A DNA stretch of 52,622 nt from HGM04593 sp045634305 (GTDB lineage Bacteria > Bacteroidota > Bacteroidia > Bacteroidales > Bacteroidaceae): positions 1 through 52,622 of the forward strand of contig JAZQZZ010000037.1 in the NCBI GenBank assembly GCA_045634305.1, given 5' to 3'. This document shows, piece by piece, positions 16,381 to 25,891 of the stretch. The notes below the pieces were generated by a model. That model was not told the DNA's origin, made no database searches, and worked only from the letters and a program-made list of their open reading frames with translations. A program made the position numbers and the translations under genes. Position 1 is the stretch's first letter; each line of letters begins with the position of its first letter.

Positions 16381-16983
16381 TCAGATGGTGCAGAAGAAGG
16401 TTACCATGAATGGCACGGAGAAGTCGACCACGAATCCCTGATAGATTGAGAGGATTGCGTATTGCTTGCCAGAGTAGCGTATCACCGATGGAAGCACCGT
16501 GTCCATTGTGGTTGCGCCACCGGCCGAAATGAGTGACAGCGGCCCGAAGTATTTCACAAGCAACGGCGCGGCAAGCAGTGTGAGCAGTTCGCGCGCAATA
16601 TTTGTGAGCAGGGCAAGTGTGCCAAGTTCCACTCCCATGTATTTGGTTATGAAGATGCTCGACAGCGAGTAGTATCCGAATCCCGAGCCCACGGCATAAC
16701 ACTCACCGGCAGTGCGGTAATCCAGCAACAGGTTAACAACGAGAAGTGCTGCCCATGTTCCAAAGATTGTTGCAACGGGCAACAGTATTAGGCGTTTGGG
16801 CAGTTGCCTGAAACTCTTTATTATGCCAGGGTCATTGCCTATGCCCACACCCACACAGAACATAAGTGCACACAGGACGTAGAGGCTGATGTCGCCCTCA
16901 AGCACGTCGGCAGGGATTATTCCTGTCATGCCGCATATGATACCGAGGATAAAGAATCCAATGATTATGAGACTACCCTTCAT
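16381..16983 (-). CDS. lysO: LysO lysine exporter, C-terminal subunit/half
   Basis: A membrane protein of 200 aa with about six helices. It matches the C-terminal domain of the LysO/DUF340 (YbjE) family: GVGIGNDPG, YAVGSGFGYYSLSSI, and SAGGATTMDTVLPSV. LysO exports L-lysine and its toxic analogues. The E. coli protein is one chain of about 300 aa; here the N-terminal domain is encoded by the preceding gene, which overlaps this one by 11 bp. Split LysO genes are, as far as I recall, usual in Bacteroidales. It is the last gene of the long - strand series. Confidence 0.85.
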   Translation of the reverse strand: MKGSLIIIGFFILGIICGMTGIIPADVLEGDISLYVLCALMFCVGVGIGNDPGIIKSFRQLPKRLILLPVATIFGTWAALLVVNLLLDYRTAGECYAVGSGFGYYSLSSIFITKYMGVELGTLALLTNIARELLTLLAAPLLVKYFGPLSLISAGGATTMDTVLPSVIRYSGKQYAILSIYQGFVVDFSVPFMVTFFCTI

Positions 16984-17257
16984 TGCTCTTTTCTTCCTTT
17001 TTTTTTACGCTTTTCCACAGCAGCATGGCGGCTATGACGCTGCCCATGGTGCTCATTACTGCAATGAAGAGAGCTTCAAGCCCCAATGTGTGCAGTGACT
17101 TTATGATGTGCGGGTTGTTGCCAACCTCTATGCCGAGCACAAACAGCAGAATCCAAATGAAAAACAGTGTCAGTCTGTTTATGTAGGTAAGGCGGTGATG
17201 GCGCATCAGGTACCCCAACGCTATTCCACCGGACATCATTGCTATTACGATGAACAT
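16973..17257 (-). CDS. LysO lysine exporter, N-terminal subunit/half
   Basis: 94 aa with three hydrophobic helices and a charged tail (SVKKKEEKSNEG). LFVLGIEVGNNPHIIKSL is the N-terminal counterpart of the GVGIGNDPGIIKSF repeat in the next gene, reflecting the internal duplication of the DUF340 fold. The stop overlaps the start of the C-terminal half by 11 bp, which implies translational coupling and a heteromeric exporter. Frames differ and both halves have good start codons, so this is an established gene split and not a recent frameshift. Confidence 0.82.
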   Translation of the reverse strand: MFIVIAMMSGGIALGYLMRHHRLTYINRLTLFFIWILLFVLGIEVGNNPHIIKSLHTLGLEALFIAVMSTMGSVIAAMLLWKSVKKKEEKSNEG

Positions 17258-17277
17258 ACGTGGTGTCTCTCTTTAAG

Positions 17278-18084
17278 TCACTTCCCGGTTTCCCAGTCGT
17301 TCCAATCGTATCCTGCTTCTGCAATCCCCTCGATTTCATCGGGTAGCAGATGGAAGAAATCGATTCCTGTAATATCCTCTATTTCATCAATGTTTCTTGC
17401 ATAGGTGCTGAGTTTCTTCTTGCCTGCAACATTCTCGCAGTAGAAGCCTATGCCTGTATAACCGTTGTCGTAGGCAAGCAGCACCTTGTAGAAACCGTTG
17501 GGGATTATGACTCTGTTATCCCCAATGTGGCCAAGTCCTTTCTTGTTTGTGAACACGGGACCGGTGACGACAAGTATTTCGCCGTAGCGTTGCGCGTTGT
17601 CGCGTGTTAGCTCCTCGATGCTCTTCCACACACCGCGGTTGAGATTGCCGTTCTGTGGCGAAATGTTCGAGAGGTAGAAACTCTCGTCCATTGCCTGTTC
17701 GCTCCATTTCATGTCGGCGGCCGGTGCAAGGTGTCCTCTGTCCCATCCGCTGTTCCTGTAGTCGTCGTCGACAGCCTGGCGTCCGATGACGTCGGGGTCG
17801 GGGATGAACTTGTTGCCGCGTGGCTCTGTTCCGTTGACCTCTGTACCTGTGAGCTCGTAAGCTACCCAGTTGGGGTTGCGGCGTTGCTCGTTGTAGGAGA
17901 CGGTGTAGCCCACATGTTCTATTACCTGGCTCTTTGTGGATTTGGTGAACTGCGGTATCGCAAGCTCCAAGGTGAGCTTGTCATTGTCCTCGTGTCCGGA
18001 ACGCTTGTTGTAGAACAGCGCCAAGAGGACAATGGCAATGCATATGGCGATTTTTAGCAGCGTGTGGTTGTTCTTTTTTGCCAT
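17278..18084 (-). CDS. DNA/RNA non-specific endonuclease, membrane-anchored or secreted
   Basis: Cuts single- and double-stranded nucleic acid with a beta-beta-alpha-metal active site. DRGHLAPAAD (Asp115 to Asp124) contains the general base His118; the downstream NISPQNGNLNRGVW supplies the metal-binding Asn. Residues 9-25 are one hydrophobic stretch after a KK-rich start, so the protein is either an inner-membrane-anchored periplasmic enzyme or exported. At 268 aa it matches NUC1-type nucleases. It lies 10 bp after GH95 and 20 bp before lysO, in the same transcription unit; nutrient scavenging from DNA is plausible. Confidence 0.9.
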   Translation of the reverse strand: MAKKNNHTLLKIAICIAIVLLALFYNKRSGHEDNDKLTLELAIPQFTKSTKSQVIEHVGYTVSYNEQRRNPNWVAYELTGTEVNGTEPRGNKFIPDPDVIGRQAVDDDYRNSGWDRGHLAPAADMKWSEQAMDESFYLSNISPQNGNLNRGVWKSIEELTRDNAQRYGEILVVTGPVFTNKKGLGHIGDNRVIIPNGFYKVLLAYDNGYTGIGFYCENVAGKKKLSTYARNIDEIEDITGIDFFHLLPDEIEGIAEAGYDWNDWETGK

Positions 18085-18094
18085 TATCCTTCAG

Positions 18095-20599
18095 TTATGC
18101 TTTTTTCAGTTTGCCGTTTTTCAGGATTACTTTGTATTTGCCGCCTTTCTTTGTGTTGAACGACAGTGTGCTGTCGCCATAACGCAGATTACAACGGCCG
18201 CCGTTGTTCGATGTGACAATGGTTTCGGTGAGTTTACCATCCTTCCAATTGATTTCCACCTCAAAGCCACCGCGTGCGCGGATTCCGTCAATCTTACCCT
18301 CCTCCCAGGCATCGGGCAGTGCAGGCAACAGGTGGATGAAACCCATGTGGCTCTGCATCAGCATCTCTGTGATGCCGGCAGTGCCGCCAAAGTTACCGTC
18401 GATCTGGAACGGAGCGTGTGTGTCCCAAAGGTTGTTGAGTGTGCCGTTCTTCAACAGGTTGCCGAAGAGTGTGTAGGCATGGTTGCCGTCGTGCAAGCGT
18501 GCCCATTGGTTGAGCTTCCAGCCCATGCTCCATCCTGTAGCACCATCGCCTCGGTGAACAAGTACAACCTTTGATGCCTCGGCAAGCTCGGGGGTTGTCA
18601 CGGGTGAAATTGTGTGTCCCGGGTGCAGACCAAAGAGGTGGTTCACGTGGCGGTGCTGGTCGTTGGGGTCATCGATGTCCTTGCTCCACTCCATGAGCTG
18701 GCCGTAACGGCCGATGGTGTAGGGTACAAGGTTGTCGAGAACTTTCTTCCACTCCTTGCGCAGGTCGCTGTCTACCCCAAGAACTTCGGCAGCGGCAATG
18801 GCATCGAGCAGAATCTCGCGCACAACACCGTGTACAAATGTCGCTCCCTGGTCAATAGGACCATGCTCGGGAGATGTGGATGGCGCTGCTGTGTATGTAC
18901 CGTCCTCCTTCTTCCACAAATAGTCGACAGTGAATATCGCACTGCTCTTTATTATGTCGTAGCCTGTTTCCTTCAGGAACTTCTTGTCACGTGTGTAATC
19001 ATAGTAATCCCAAACGTGTGTTGCAAGCCATGGTCCGGCCATGGGGTTGAAGTTCCATGACATATCCTGACTGATGAGCGGTGCTGTGAAACCGAAGATG
19101 TTGCCCGATATGCTGGCTGTCCAGCCGCGTGCACCAAAGTATGATTTGGCTGTCACCTCGCCCGGCTTTGTAAGTGTACGTATGAAGTCAATGAGCGGCA
19201 ACGTACACTCCGGCAGGTTTGTGGCGCACGATGGCCAGTAGTTCATCTGCAGGTTGATGTTGTTGTGGTAGTCTACACGCCATGGGCCATCGACATTGTT
19301 ATGCCATACACCCTGAAGGTTTGCCGGCAGGTTACCCGGGCGTGAGCTTGCAATGAGCAGATAGCGGCCGAACTGGAAATAGAGCTGCTCCAGAGCGTAG
19401 TCGGGCTTGCCGGTGCGGTAGCTTTCGAGACGCTTGTTTGTGGGCAGGTTCCTTACTGCAGGGAATTCAAATGTTGTAGGTGCGTTGGGGTTGAGGTTCA
19501 GTTCAACGCGGTTGAAGAGTGCGATGTAATCGTTGTAGTGCTCGTTGAAAAGGTTCTCGTAACCTTTGGCAACTGCATTCTTCATCCAACCGTCGGTTGT
19601 CTCGTCGGGGTTCACGCCAACATATGTCTTGGGGTCGTTGAAATCGGGGTCGAAGTTGATCTTGTAGTCAGTGTCGGCTGTGACGTAGAAGCAGACCTCG
19701 TCGGCCTTCTCAACAACAATTTTACCGTTTTCAACGGTCACTTTTCCGTTTTTGGCAATTGCCTTGATGCGGATGGTGTACTGCATTCCGTTGTTGTCGA
19801 GCTTTGCTTTCCACACAAGGCCATTCTTGCCGTCGCACTCCATTGCGCCCTCTGATACTGGGTTTGGAGCGTAGCTGAATGTGAGGTTCTGCATCCCCGG
19901 CTTGCTTGCACTGTACTTCATTGCCAAGACATTGGCAGGGTGTGAGACAAAGTACTTGCGCTCAAAGTCAACGCCGTCTCTCTTGTACTGCACAACGGCA
20001 ACGGCCGAGTCGAGTGAGAGAACGCGCTTGTAGTCGCCAAGACCTATGAGGTTGTGTCCTGTCTCAATGTAGAACTCGCCCATTGTGGTGAAGTTGCCGA
20101 AACGGAAAGGCTTCTCGCCATAATACTCATATGATGCGGTACTGTTGAAGTTCTCGCGTGTGAGCTTTGCTGCCTTCTCGTCATCTCCATCAAGGAATGC
20201 CTGACGTATGTCATCGAGCAGGTGTGCCGATTGCTTGTTCACATTCCAGTAGTAGTCTGCACCTTTTTCGGTGTTGGGGCCACCACGCCACAATGTCTTC
20301 TCGTTGAAGGTGATGCGCTCTGCCTCCAATGAGCCCAGAATGTTGGCACCGATGTTACCGTTACCTATTGGCAAGGAGTATGACTCCCACTCCTGGTCGG
20401 CATTGTGGGCTGCATCGCCCGCCCACTCGGGCTTATCCTTGCCTACCCACAGGTCGGGGCGGCCGCCATACCATATTGCACGTCCGTTGAGGGTTGTTGG
20501 TTGGTCGAACCAGATTGATAAACCGTTGATGTAATCGTTCTGCGCATTCATTCCTACAGCGCACAACAGCAATACAAAGAGAGCAATCGTCTTTTTCAT
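18095..20599 (-). CDS. GH95 alpha-L-fucosidase (or alpha-L-galactosidase), secreted
   Basis: An inverting exo-glycosidase of 834 aa with a signal peptide (MKKTIALFVLLLCAVGMNAQ). Residues 30-300 form the N-terminal beta-sandwich (ESYSLPIGNGNIGA). The (alpha/alpha)6 barrel carries YHNNINLQMNYWP (445-456), whose Asn447 and Asn449 correspond to the catalytic-water Asn pair, the acid Glu578 in SPEHGPIDQG, and Asp734 in QIDGNFGGTAG. The usual substrate is Fuc-alpha-1,2-Gal on host glycans; some GH95 enzymes prefer L-galactose, and the sequence alone does not decide. It starts 1 bp after the stop of the small upstream gene. Confidence 0.92.
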   Translation of the reverse strand: MKKTIALFVLLLCAVGMNAQNDYINGLSIWFDQPTTLNGRAIWYGGRPDLWVGKDKPEWAGDAAHNADQEWESYSLPIGNGNIGANILGSLEAERITFNEKTLWRGGPNTEKGADYYWNVNKQSAHLLDDIRQAFLDGDDEKAAKLTRENFNSTASYEYYGEKPFRFGNFTTMGEFYIETGHNLIGLGDYKRVLSLDSAVAVVQYKRDGVDFERKYFVSHPANVLAMKYSASKPGMQNLTFSYAPNPVSEGAMECDGKNGLVWKAKLDNNGMQYTIRIKAIAKNGKVTVENGKIVVEKADEVCFYVTADTDYKINFDPDFNDPKTYVGVNPDETTDGWMKNAVAKGYENLFNEHYNDYIALFNRVELNLNPNAPTTFEFPAVRNLPTNKRLESYRTGKPDYALEQLYFQFGRYLLIASSRPGNLPANLQGVWHNNVDGPWRVDYHNNINLQMNYWPSCATNLPECTLPLIDFIRTLTKPGEVTAKSYFGARGWTASISGNIFGFTAPLISQDMSWNFNPMAGPWLATHVWDYYDYTRDKKFLKETGYDIIKSSAIFTVDYLWKKEDGTYTAAPSTSPEHGPIDQGATFVHGVVREILLDAIAAAEVLGVDSDLRKEWKKVLDNLVPYTIGRYGQLMEWSKDIDDPNDQHRHVNHLFGLHPGHTISPVTTPELAEASKVVLVHRGDGATGWSMGWKLNQWARLHDGNHAYTLFGNLLKNGTLNNLWDTHAPFQIDGNFGGTAGITEMLMQSHMGFIHLLPALPDAWEEGKIDGIRARGGFEVEINWKDGKLTETIVTSNNGGRCNLRYGDSTLSFNTKKGGKYKVILKNGKLKKA

Positions 20600-20600
20600 G

Positions 20601-20852
20601 TTATTTGTAGTTTTTATTGTTTTCCAGTCCGTTTATATGTTGTATGAGCCTTGCCACATATTGGCGGTAGCTCAGGTTGTAGTCGCGTTCAAAGCCTGTC
20701 TCTTCGGCAATGCGGCGTATTGTACCTTGTACATCATCCACCCGTTTCAGGGCACCGCTGCCGTCGGGAGCAATACGGAAAATCTCAATATCCTTGCTGC
20801 CGAACTCAATGAACAGGTCGCCCATTACGGCAGTCCTTTTTACAGTCGCCAT
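20601..20852 (-). CDS. Small conserved-looking protein of unknown function
   Basis: 83 aa, soluble, no signal peptide. A beta-rich first half (GDLFIEFGSKDIEIFRIAPDGSG) is followed by a helical second half (QGTIRRIAEETGF..SYRQYVARLIQHINGLE). I do not recognise the family. The gene is almost certainly real: it sits 7 bp after the antiporter stop and 1 bp before the GH95 start in a tight - strand series. An internal ATG at codon 10 (MGDLF) is an alternative start. The position suggests an accessory role for the antiporter or simply operon filling; nothing in the sequence decides. Confidence 0.65.
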   Translation of the reverse strand: MATVKRTAVMGDLFIEFGSKDIEIFRIAPDGSGALKRVDDVQGTIRRIAEETGFERDYNLSYRQYVARLIQHINGLENNKNYK

Positions 20853-20859
20853 GTCAGTG

Positions 20860-22518
20860 TCAGATAAAGAACATTACCACCAACTGAATGATTATGACCC
20901 TGAGGAACATGCATACCGGGTATACCGTTGCGTACGCCACTGACGGGTTGTCGCCTTCTATGGTCTCATTGGCATATGTCAAAGCCATCGGGTTTGCCAT
21001 TGAACCGCACAGCAGTCCTGTAATTGAACCGAAGTCCAGTTTCATCACACGTAGTGCGAAGATACCTATGAGTACCACTGGAACGAATGTTATGAGCAGT
21101 CCCAGGATGAGCCACAAGGCACCTTCGGGGCGTACAATGGTCTCAAAGAAGTGGGCTCCTGCATCAAGTCCCAGACAGGCGAGGTACAGGTTTAGTCCAA
21201 TGGCTCTGAGCATCATGTTCGCACTTTGGGTTGTGTAGGTAATCATGTGCAGGCGTGGACCGAACGTACCGATGAGGATACCAATGATGATGGGGCCTCC
21301 GGCGAGTCCTAGTTTTACGGGAACCGAGATGCCCGGTATTGCCAAAGGAATACAACCTACCATAAGGCCAAGAATCATTCCAATGAACACCGATACAAGA
21401 TTCGGCTCGTTGAGGCTCTTTACGGCGTTGCCGAGAATCTTCTCCACACGCTTGATGTCGGCAGTCTCACCCACCACTGTAAGGCGGTCGCCAAGCTGCA
21501 GCACCAGATCGGGGGTTGCGAGCAGCTGTACCTCGGCACGGTATACGCGGCTGATGTTTATGCCGTAGTTGTTGCGCAGGCGCAGTGATGACAGCTTCTT
21601 GCCGTTGATTTCTGGGCGTGTGACAATGATGCGCTGTGATGTCAACTCGCTGTCAATCTTGTTCCAGTCTATATTACCGTTGTTCCAGTCCTTCTCCTCC
21701 TGTTTGCCGAATATCTGTCGCAGGTTCTCTGTCTCCCCGGGCTTTGTGATTACAAGCAGAATGTCATTTTCCTGCAGAACCCTGTCGGACATCGGGATGA
21801 GAACATGTCCGTCGTGCCACATACGGGAGATGACAAAGTGGTTGTGCTTGTCGTGTATATCGGATATTGTCTTGCCGAATATGTCGGGGTTGGTGACACA
21901 GTAGCTGGCAATGAATACATTTTTCTTGTGCTTGCTGTCGGGGAGTGGCAGGTCACTTGGCTTGACAAAGACTTTGCGCAGGAATATCATGGCAAAGATT
22001 ACGCCCACAACGCCAAGCGGGTAGGTGAGGGCGCAGCTCAACGCCGCTCCACTGCTATCTACGCCAAGTTGTCTGAGTGTCTGCTGTGCAGCAGCGAGTG
22101 CCGGAGTGTTGGTGGTGGCTCCGCACAGGATTCCCGACATATCGCCAATTGCGACATTCGCACCAAAGCTCAACGCTATGGCAAGTAGTGTGCCAGTGAT
22201 GAGCACGCCAATTGCGGGCAACAGCAGCTTTGCTCCCTCGCTGCGCATTGAACTGAAGAAACCGGGACCAACCTGCAAGCCAAGCGCGTAGACAAAAAGC
22301 ACGAGGCCGAATGTCTCGGCATAGAATAGCATCTGTCCGTCAATCGTAAGACCAAAGTGTCCGGCAAGGATACCGGTGAAGAACACGAATGTTATGCCTA
22401 ACGAAATGCCCAGAACGCGGATGCGTCCGAGCATAAGGCCAATGGCTGATATCAGCGATATCACTACAATGGCCTGCAGAGCCGAGTGTTCTATGAAAAG
22501 GGTGTGGAGGTAGTCCAT
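20860..22518 (-). CDS. AspT/YidE-type antiporter with two RCK_C (TrkA_C) domains
   Basis: 552 aa. Two homologous membrane halves (about 1-185 and 375-552, each with a duplicated GxxGxxx..NTPALAAA / SMANPMALTYA hairpin) flank two cytosolic TrkA_C-like modules (about 205-285 and 290-370). This is the layout of the aspartate:alanine exchanger family. TTNTPALAAAQQTL and CGSMANPMALTYANE are the re-entrant signatures. The natural substrate in Bacteroidales is not established; exchange of acidic amino acids or dicarboxylates is the family precedent. Its neighbour is a DPP11-like enzyme that releases Asp/Glu dipeptides, which fits such a role. Confidence 0.85.
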   Translation of the reverse strand: MDYLHTLFIEHSALQAIVVISLISAIGLMLGRIRVLGISLGITFVFFTGILAGHFGLTIDGQMLFYAETFGLVLFVYALGLQVGPGFFSSMRSEGAKLLLPAIGVLITGTLLAIALSFGANVAIGDMSGILCGATTNTPALAAAQQTLRQLGVDSSGAALSCALTYPLGVVGVIFAMIFLRKVFVKPSDLPLPDSKHKKNVFIASYCVTNPDIFGKTISDIHDKHNHFVISRMWHDGHVLIPMSDRVLQENDILLVITKPGETENLRQIFGKQEEKDWNNGNIDWNKIDSELTSQRIIVTRPEINGKKLSSLRLRNNYGINISRVYRAEVQLLATPDLVLQLGDRLTVVGETADIKRVEKILGNAVKSLNEPNLVSVFIGMILGLMVGCIPLAIPGISVPVKLGLAGGPIIIGILIGTFGPRLHMITYTTQSANMMLRAIGLNLYLACLGLDAGAHFFETIVRPEGALWLILGLLITFVPVVLIGIFALRVMKLDFGSITGLLCGSMANPMALTYANETIEGDNPSVAYATVYPVCMFLRVIIIQLVVMFFI

Positions 22519-22537
22519 ACAACGGTGTTTGTTTGTG

Positions 22538-24592
22538 TTATCTCAAATCCATCTCCTCGAAAAGGTAGCTTGCGCCACCGACACGGTCAATGACGAATAG
22601 TACATAGCGGATGTCGACCGAGATGTTGCGGCAGATGGTGGGGTCGAACTCGATGTCGCTCATTGTTGAACGCCATGTGCGGTCGAAGTTGATACCGATA
22701 AGCTCGCCCTTGCCGTTGATGACAGGAGAACCTGAATTACCGCCCGATGTGTGGTTGTTGGCAAGGAAACATACAGGGATGGTCTTCTTGCCGTTGTGCT
22801 CTATGCTCCAGCGGCCGTAGTCCTTTGCTGCATGGATGTCGCGCAAAACCTGTGGTATGTTGTAGTCATAGATTTCGGGGTTGTCCTTTGCCATGATGCC
22901 GTCGAGGGTGGTGAGGTGTGTGTGGTACTCGCCGTCAACGTTCTCATAGCCGCAGATTGTGCCATATGCCACGCGCAGTGTGAAGTTTGCATCGGGATAG
23001 AAGGCACGCTCCTTGTCCCACTCGCGGAGTGCCTGCATATACTTTCTGTACCACTTCTCTATTGTCGGTACATTGCTCAAGTTGCGGTAGGCATAGTTTG
23101 TGTTCTTCTTTGTCAACGGTGCAAACCAGACAGCAAACTGTACCACAGGATCGGCAAGTATCTCCTCGGTAGTCAAGGGGTACTTTGTTATAAGTTGTGT
23201 GTTCGCGTACATGTTCTCGACAAACTGTTCTACACCACCGCAAGCTGTAATGGCTGCAGTGAGCTCCTGTGGAATGTTCTCGGCAGGCATGCGGTCAATG
23301 AACTCGGTAATCATGCGCTTGGCAATAGCCTTGTCGATCTCAATCCTGTAGTCGTTGAGGTAGTATTTGCGGCCTACAGCCTGTACATCGGCAGTGAGCT
23401 TGTCGCCCTTTGCATGCTTTGAATTGAGCCAAGCTGCAAAGTTATATATCTCTATACCGGCAATTGTCTCATTGAAAAGTTCGCGTGCAAAATATCCCGG
23501 GATGGCCTTTTTATATGCTGTATGCATGGAGTCGAGCAGTGCGGCATATTGTGGCCTGTCGGTTGCCCAAGTGGCGAATGCTTTCTCATAATTCTCCTTT
23601 TTATCGGCGGTTTTTAGACGTTCGAGTCCAAGGCTTTCACCCTGCCATTTCTTCCATGCGTTTGCTATGTTCGCATGTTTCGCTGCGTATGCAATGCGTG
23701 TTGCAACATCCTTGCTCTGCGCCTCGCTGATGATATCAAGACGTATTGTACGCAAGGCAATCTTCATGGGGTTGGACTTCTCGGCAACATACTCCACGGC
23801 ATCGGCTGTCACATACTCCTGTGTGTTGCCCGGGAAACCGTATATCATTGTGAAGTCACCCTCGTTCACGCCCTTTGTAGAGATGGGGAAGTGGCGCTTG
23901 GGGCGGTAAGGTACGTTGTCGACAGAGTAGTCGGCAGGCTCGTTGTCTGCACCGGCATAGACACGGAACATTGAGAAGTCGCCGGTGTGGCGTGGCCATA
24001 TCCAGTTGTCGGTGTCACCGCCGAACTTACCTATTGATGATGGTGGTGCGCCAACGAGGCGCACGTCGCGATAGACGCGATATACAAAAAGATAGTGTTG
24101 GTTGCCATAGTACATTGATTCAATGCTTGCGCGGCAGCCCTTGCCCTTTGAAGCCTCTGCTATGATGCTCTCCTTGTTCTCGCCGGCTGCAATCCTGTCG
24201 GTCACATCCTCCATCTTCTCAAGAATACTGATTGTGAGTCCGGGAACGTGCAGCTCCTCGGCGCGCGATTTTGCCCAATAGCCGTCGGTGAGGTAGTCGT
24301 GCTCCACCGATGAGAGCTTCTGTATTGATGCATATCCGCAGTGGTGGTTAGTGAGCAACAGACCCTCGGCCGACACGAACTCGCCTGTGCAACCGCCACC
24401 GAACTGCATCACGGCATCCTTCAGTGATGGCTTTGTTGTTGAGTATACATCATCGGCTTTCAGCCTGAAGCCCTTCTTGCACATATCCTTTACGCGCTCC
24501 TTGATGAGGCTCGGGAGCCACATGCCCTCATCGGCTGTGGCTGTGGTGAATGTGATGCACGCAATCGCGCAAATAATGAATTTCTTTATCAT
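22538..24592 (-). CDS. S46 dipeptidyl-peptidase, DPP11-like (Asp/Glu specific)
   Basis: A periplasmic serine exopeptidase of 684 aa that removes N-terminal dipeptides. The signal peptide ends about ATADE. The trypsin-like triad is His84 in TNHHCGY, probably Asp225 in DNVPY, and Ser620 in GGNSGSPV. Arg638 lies exactly 18 residues after Ser620, in INFDRTW. In the Porphyromonas enzymes, Arg at this position marks DPP11 and gives preference for acidic P1 residues, whereas Gly marks DPP7. It follows hutI by 57 bp and precedes the antiporter by 19 bp, so peptides feed directly into an amino-acid transport and catabolism series. Confidence 0.92.
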   Translation of the reverse strand: MIKKFIICAIACITFTTATADEGMWLPSLIKERVKDMCKKGFRLKADDVYSTTKPSLKDAVMQFGGGCTGEFVSAEGLLLTNHHCGYASIQKLSSVEHDYLTDGYWAKSRAEELHVPGLTISILEKMEDVTDRIAAGENKESIIAEASKGKGCRASIESMYYGNQHYLFVYRVYRDVRLVGAPPSSIGKFGGDTDNWIWPRHTGDFSMFRVYAGADNEPADYSVDNVPYRPKRHFPISTKGVNEGDFTMIYGFPGNTQEYVTADAVEYVAEKSNPMKIALRTIRLDIISEAQSKDVATRIAYAAKHANIANAWKKWQGESLGLERLKTADKKENYEKAFATWATDRPQYAALLDSMHTAYKKAIPGYFARELFNETIAGIEIYNFAAWLNSKHAKGDKLTADVQAVGRKYYLNDYRIEIDKAIAKRMITEFIDRMPAENIPQELTAAITACGGVEQFVENMYANTQLITKYPLTTEEILADPVVQFAVWFAPLTKKNTNYAYRNLSNVPTIEKWYRKYMQALREWDKERAFYPDANFTLRVAYGTICGYENVDGEYHTHLTTLDGIMAKDNPEIYDYNIPQVLRDIHAAKDYGRWSIEHNGKKTIPVCFLANNHTSGGNSGSPVINGKGELIGINFDRTWRSTMSDIEFDPTICRNISVDIRYVLFVIDRVGGASYLFEEMDLR

Positions 24593-24649
24593 AGCAGTTC
24601 TGTTTGTTTCATTAATTGCACGAAGATAATGCTTTTCACCGAAATAATG

Positions 24650-25891
24650 CTACTCTGCAACCATCTTTCCCTTCAGCACAACCGTTTTTATTACAGGTGT
24701 CTGGTGGGCGTATGGCAGGAATGCCAGCGACGGCAAGGGTTTGGTGATGTAAAAATTGGCCTTTTTACCGCGGGTTATTGAACCGAAATCCTTGCTTTCG
24801 CCCATGGCGCATGCGCTGTTCAGTGTGGCTGCATTCAGGGCCTCGGCAGGTGTCATCTTCATCTTTATGCTTGCCAATGATGCCACAAACCTCATGTTGC
24901 CCGATGGGGCTGTACCGGGATTGTAGTCCGATGCCAATGCAACGGCAAGACCTGCGTCTATCATCTTGCGTGCCGGGGGATATCCTATGCCAAGGAAGAA
25001 AGCGCAGCCTGGCAGCATCGTCGGCATTGTATCGCCACCGCGCAGTGTCTCAATCTGTTCGTTACCCATCGATTCCAGGTGGTCTACCGACAGGGCTTTG
25101 TGTTCTACACCCACCTCGACACCGCCCGATATGGCGAGTTCGTTGGCGTGTATCTTGGCACGCATGCCATGGCGCGCACCTGTTTCGATTATTTTGGCGG
25201 TCTCCTCCACGGTAAAGAACCCCTTGTCGCAGAATACATCGACAAAATCGGCAAGTCCCTCCTTTGCTACGGCGGGAATCATATCGTTGCATACATGCTC
25301 CACGTATTCGCTTTGGCGGCCTTTGTAGGCGCGGCCTACAGCGTGTGCGCCAAGGAAGGTGGCGCGCACATCAAGCGGAGCGCTCTCCTTTATGCGGCGT
25401 ATGACACGCAGAATCTTCAGTTCATCCTCAAGGGTAAGACCGTAACCCGATTTTATCTCCACAAGTCCCGTTCCCATAGCCACAATCTCGTCAATGCGTT
25501 CCATGGCTTGGCGGTAGAGCTCATCTTCGCTTGTGTCGTGCAGTCGGTCGGCCGAGTTCAGTATTCCTCCGCCGCGTTTGGCAATCTCTTCGTATGTAAG
25601 GCCGTTTATCTTGTCGAGGAACTCCTGTTCGCGGCTGCCGGCATATACAATATGCGTGTGCGAGTCGCAGAAGGATGGGAATAGCCATCCTCCTTTTGCA
25701 TCGATAACTTCATGCCCCTCTTCGTGCGGCAGGGTATCCATCGTTCCATAGCTGCCTATGCGCTCGCCGTCGGTGAGTAACCAGGCATTCTCGAGCATGC
25801 CTATGTCGGCCATCTCCTTGCCGGCGACCTTTGTACGTCCGCTCTCGTCAATGCCTACTATGCATCCTATGTTCTTAACAAGCAGGCTCAT
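24650..25891 (-). CDS. hutI: Imidazolonepropionase
   Basis: Hydrolyses 4-imidazolone-5-propanoate to N-formimino-L-glutamate, the third step of histidine degradation. It is an amidohydrolase-fold protein of 413 aa. DSHTHIVYAGSRE holds the two metal-binding His. EIKSGYGLTLEDELK, GAHAVGRAY, KIHANELA and SVDHLE carry the further metal and substrate residues. ASDYNPGTAPSGNM is the family's Asp-containing loop. The start overlaps the end of hutH by 17 bp, so the two are translationally coupled. Confidence 0.95.
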   Translation of the reverse strand: MSLLVKNIGCIVGIDESGRTKVAGKEMADIGMLENAWLLTDGERIGSYGTMDTLPHEEGHEVIDAKGGWLFPSFCDSHTHIVYAGSREQEFLDKINGLTYEEIAKRGGGILNSADRLHDTSEDELYRQAMERIDEIVAMGTGLVEIKSGYGLTLEDELKILRVIRRIKESAPLDVRATFLGAHAVGRAYKGRQSEYVEHVCNDMIPAVAKEGLADFVDVFCDKGFFTVEETAKIIETGARHGMRAKIHANELAISGGVEVGVEHKALSVDHLESMGNEQIETLRGGDTMPTMLPGCAFFLGIGYPPARKMIDAGLAVALASDYNPGTAPSGNMRFVASLASIKMKMTPAEALNAATLNSACAMGESKDFGSITRGKKANFYITKPLPSLAFLPYAHQTPVIKTVVLKGKMVAE

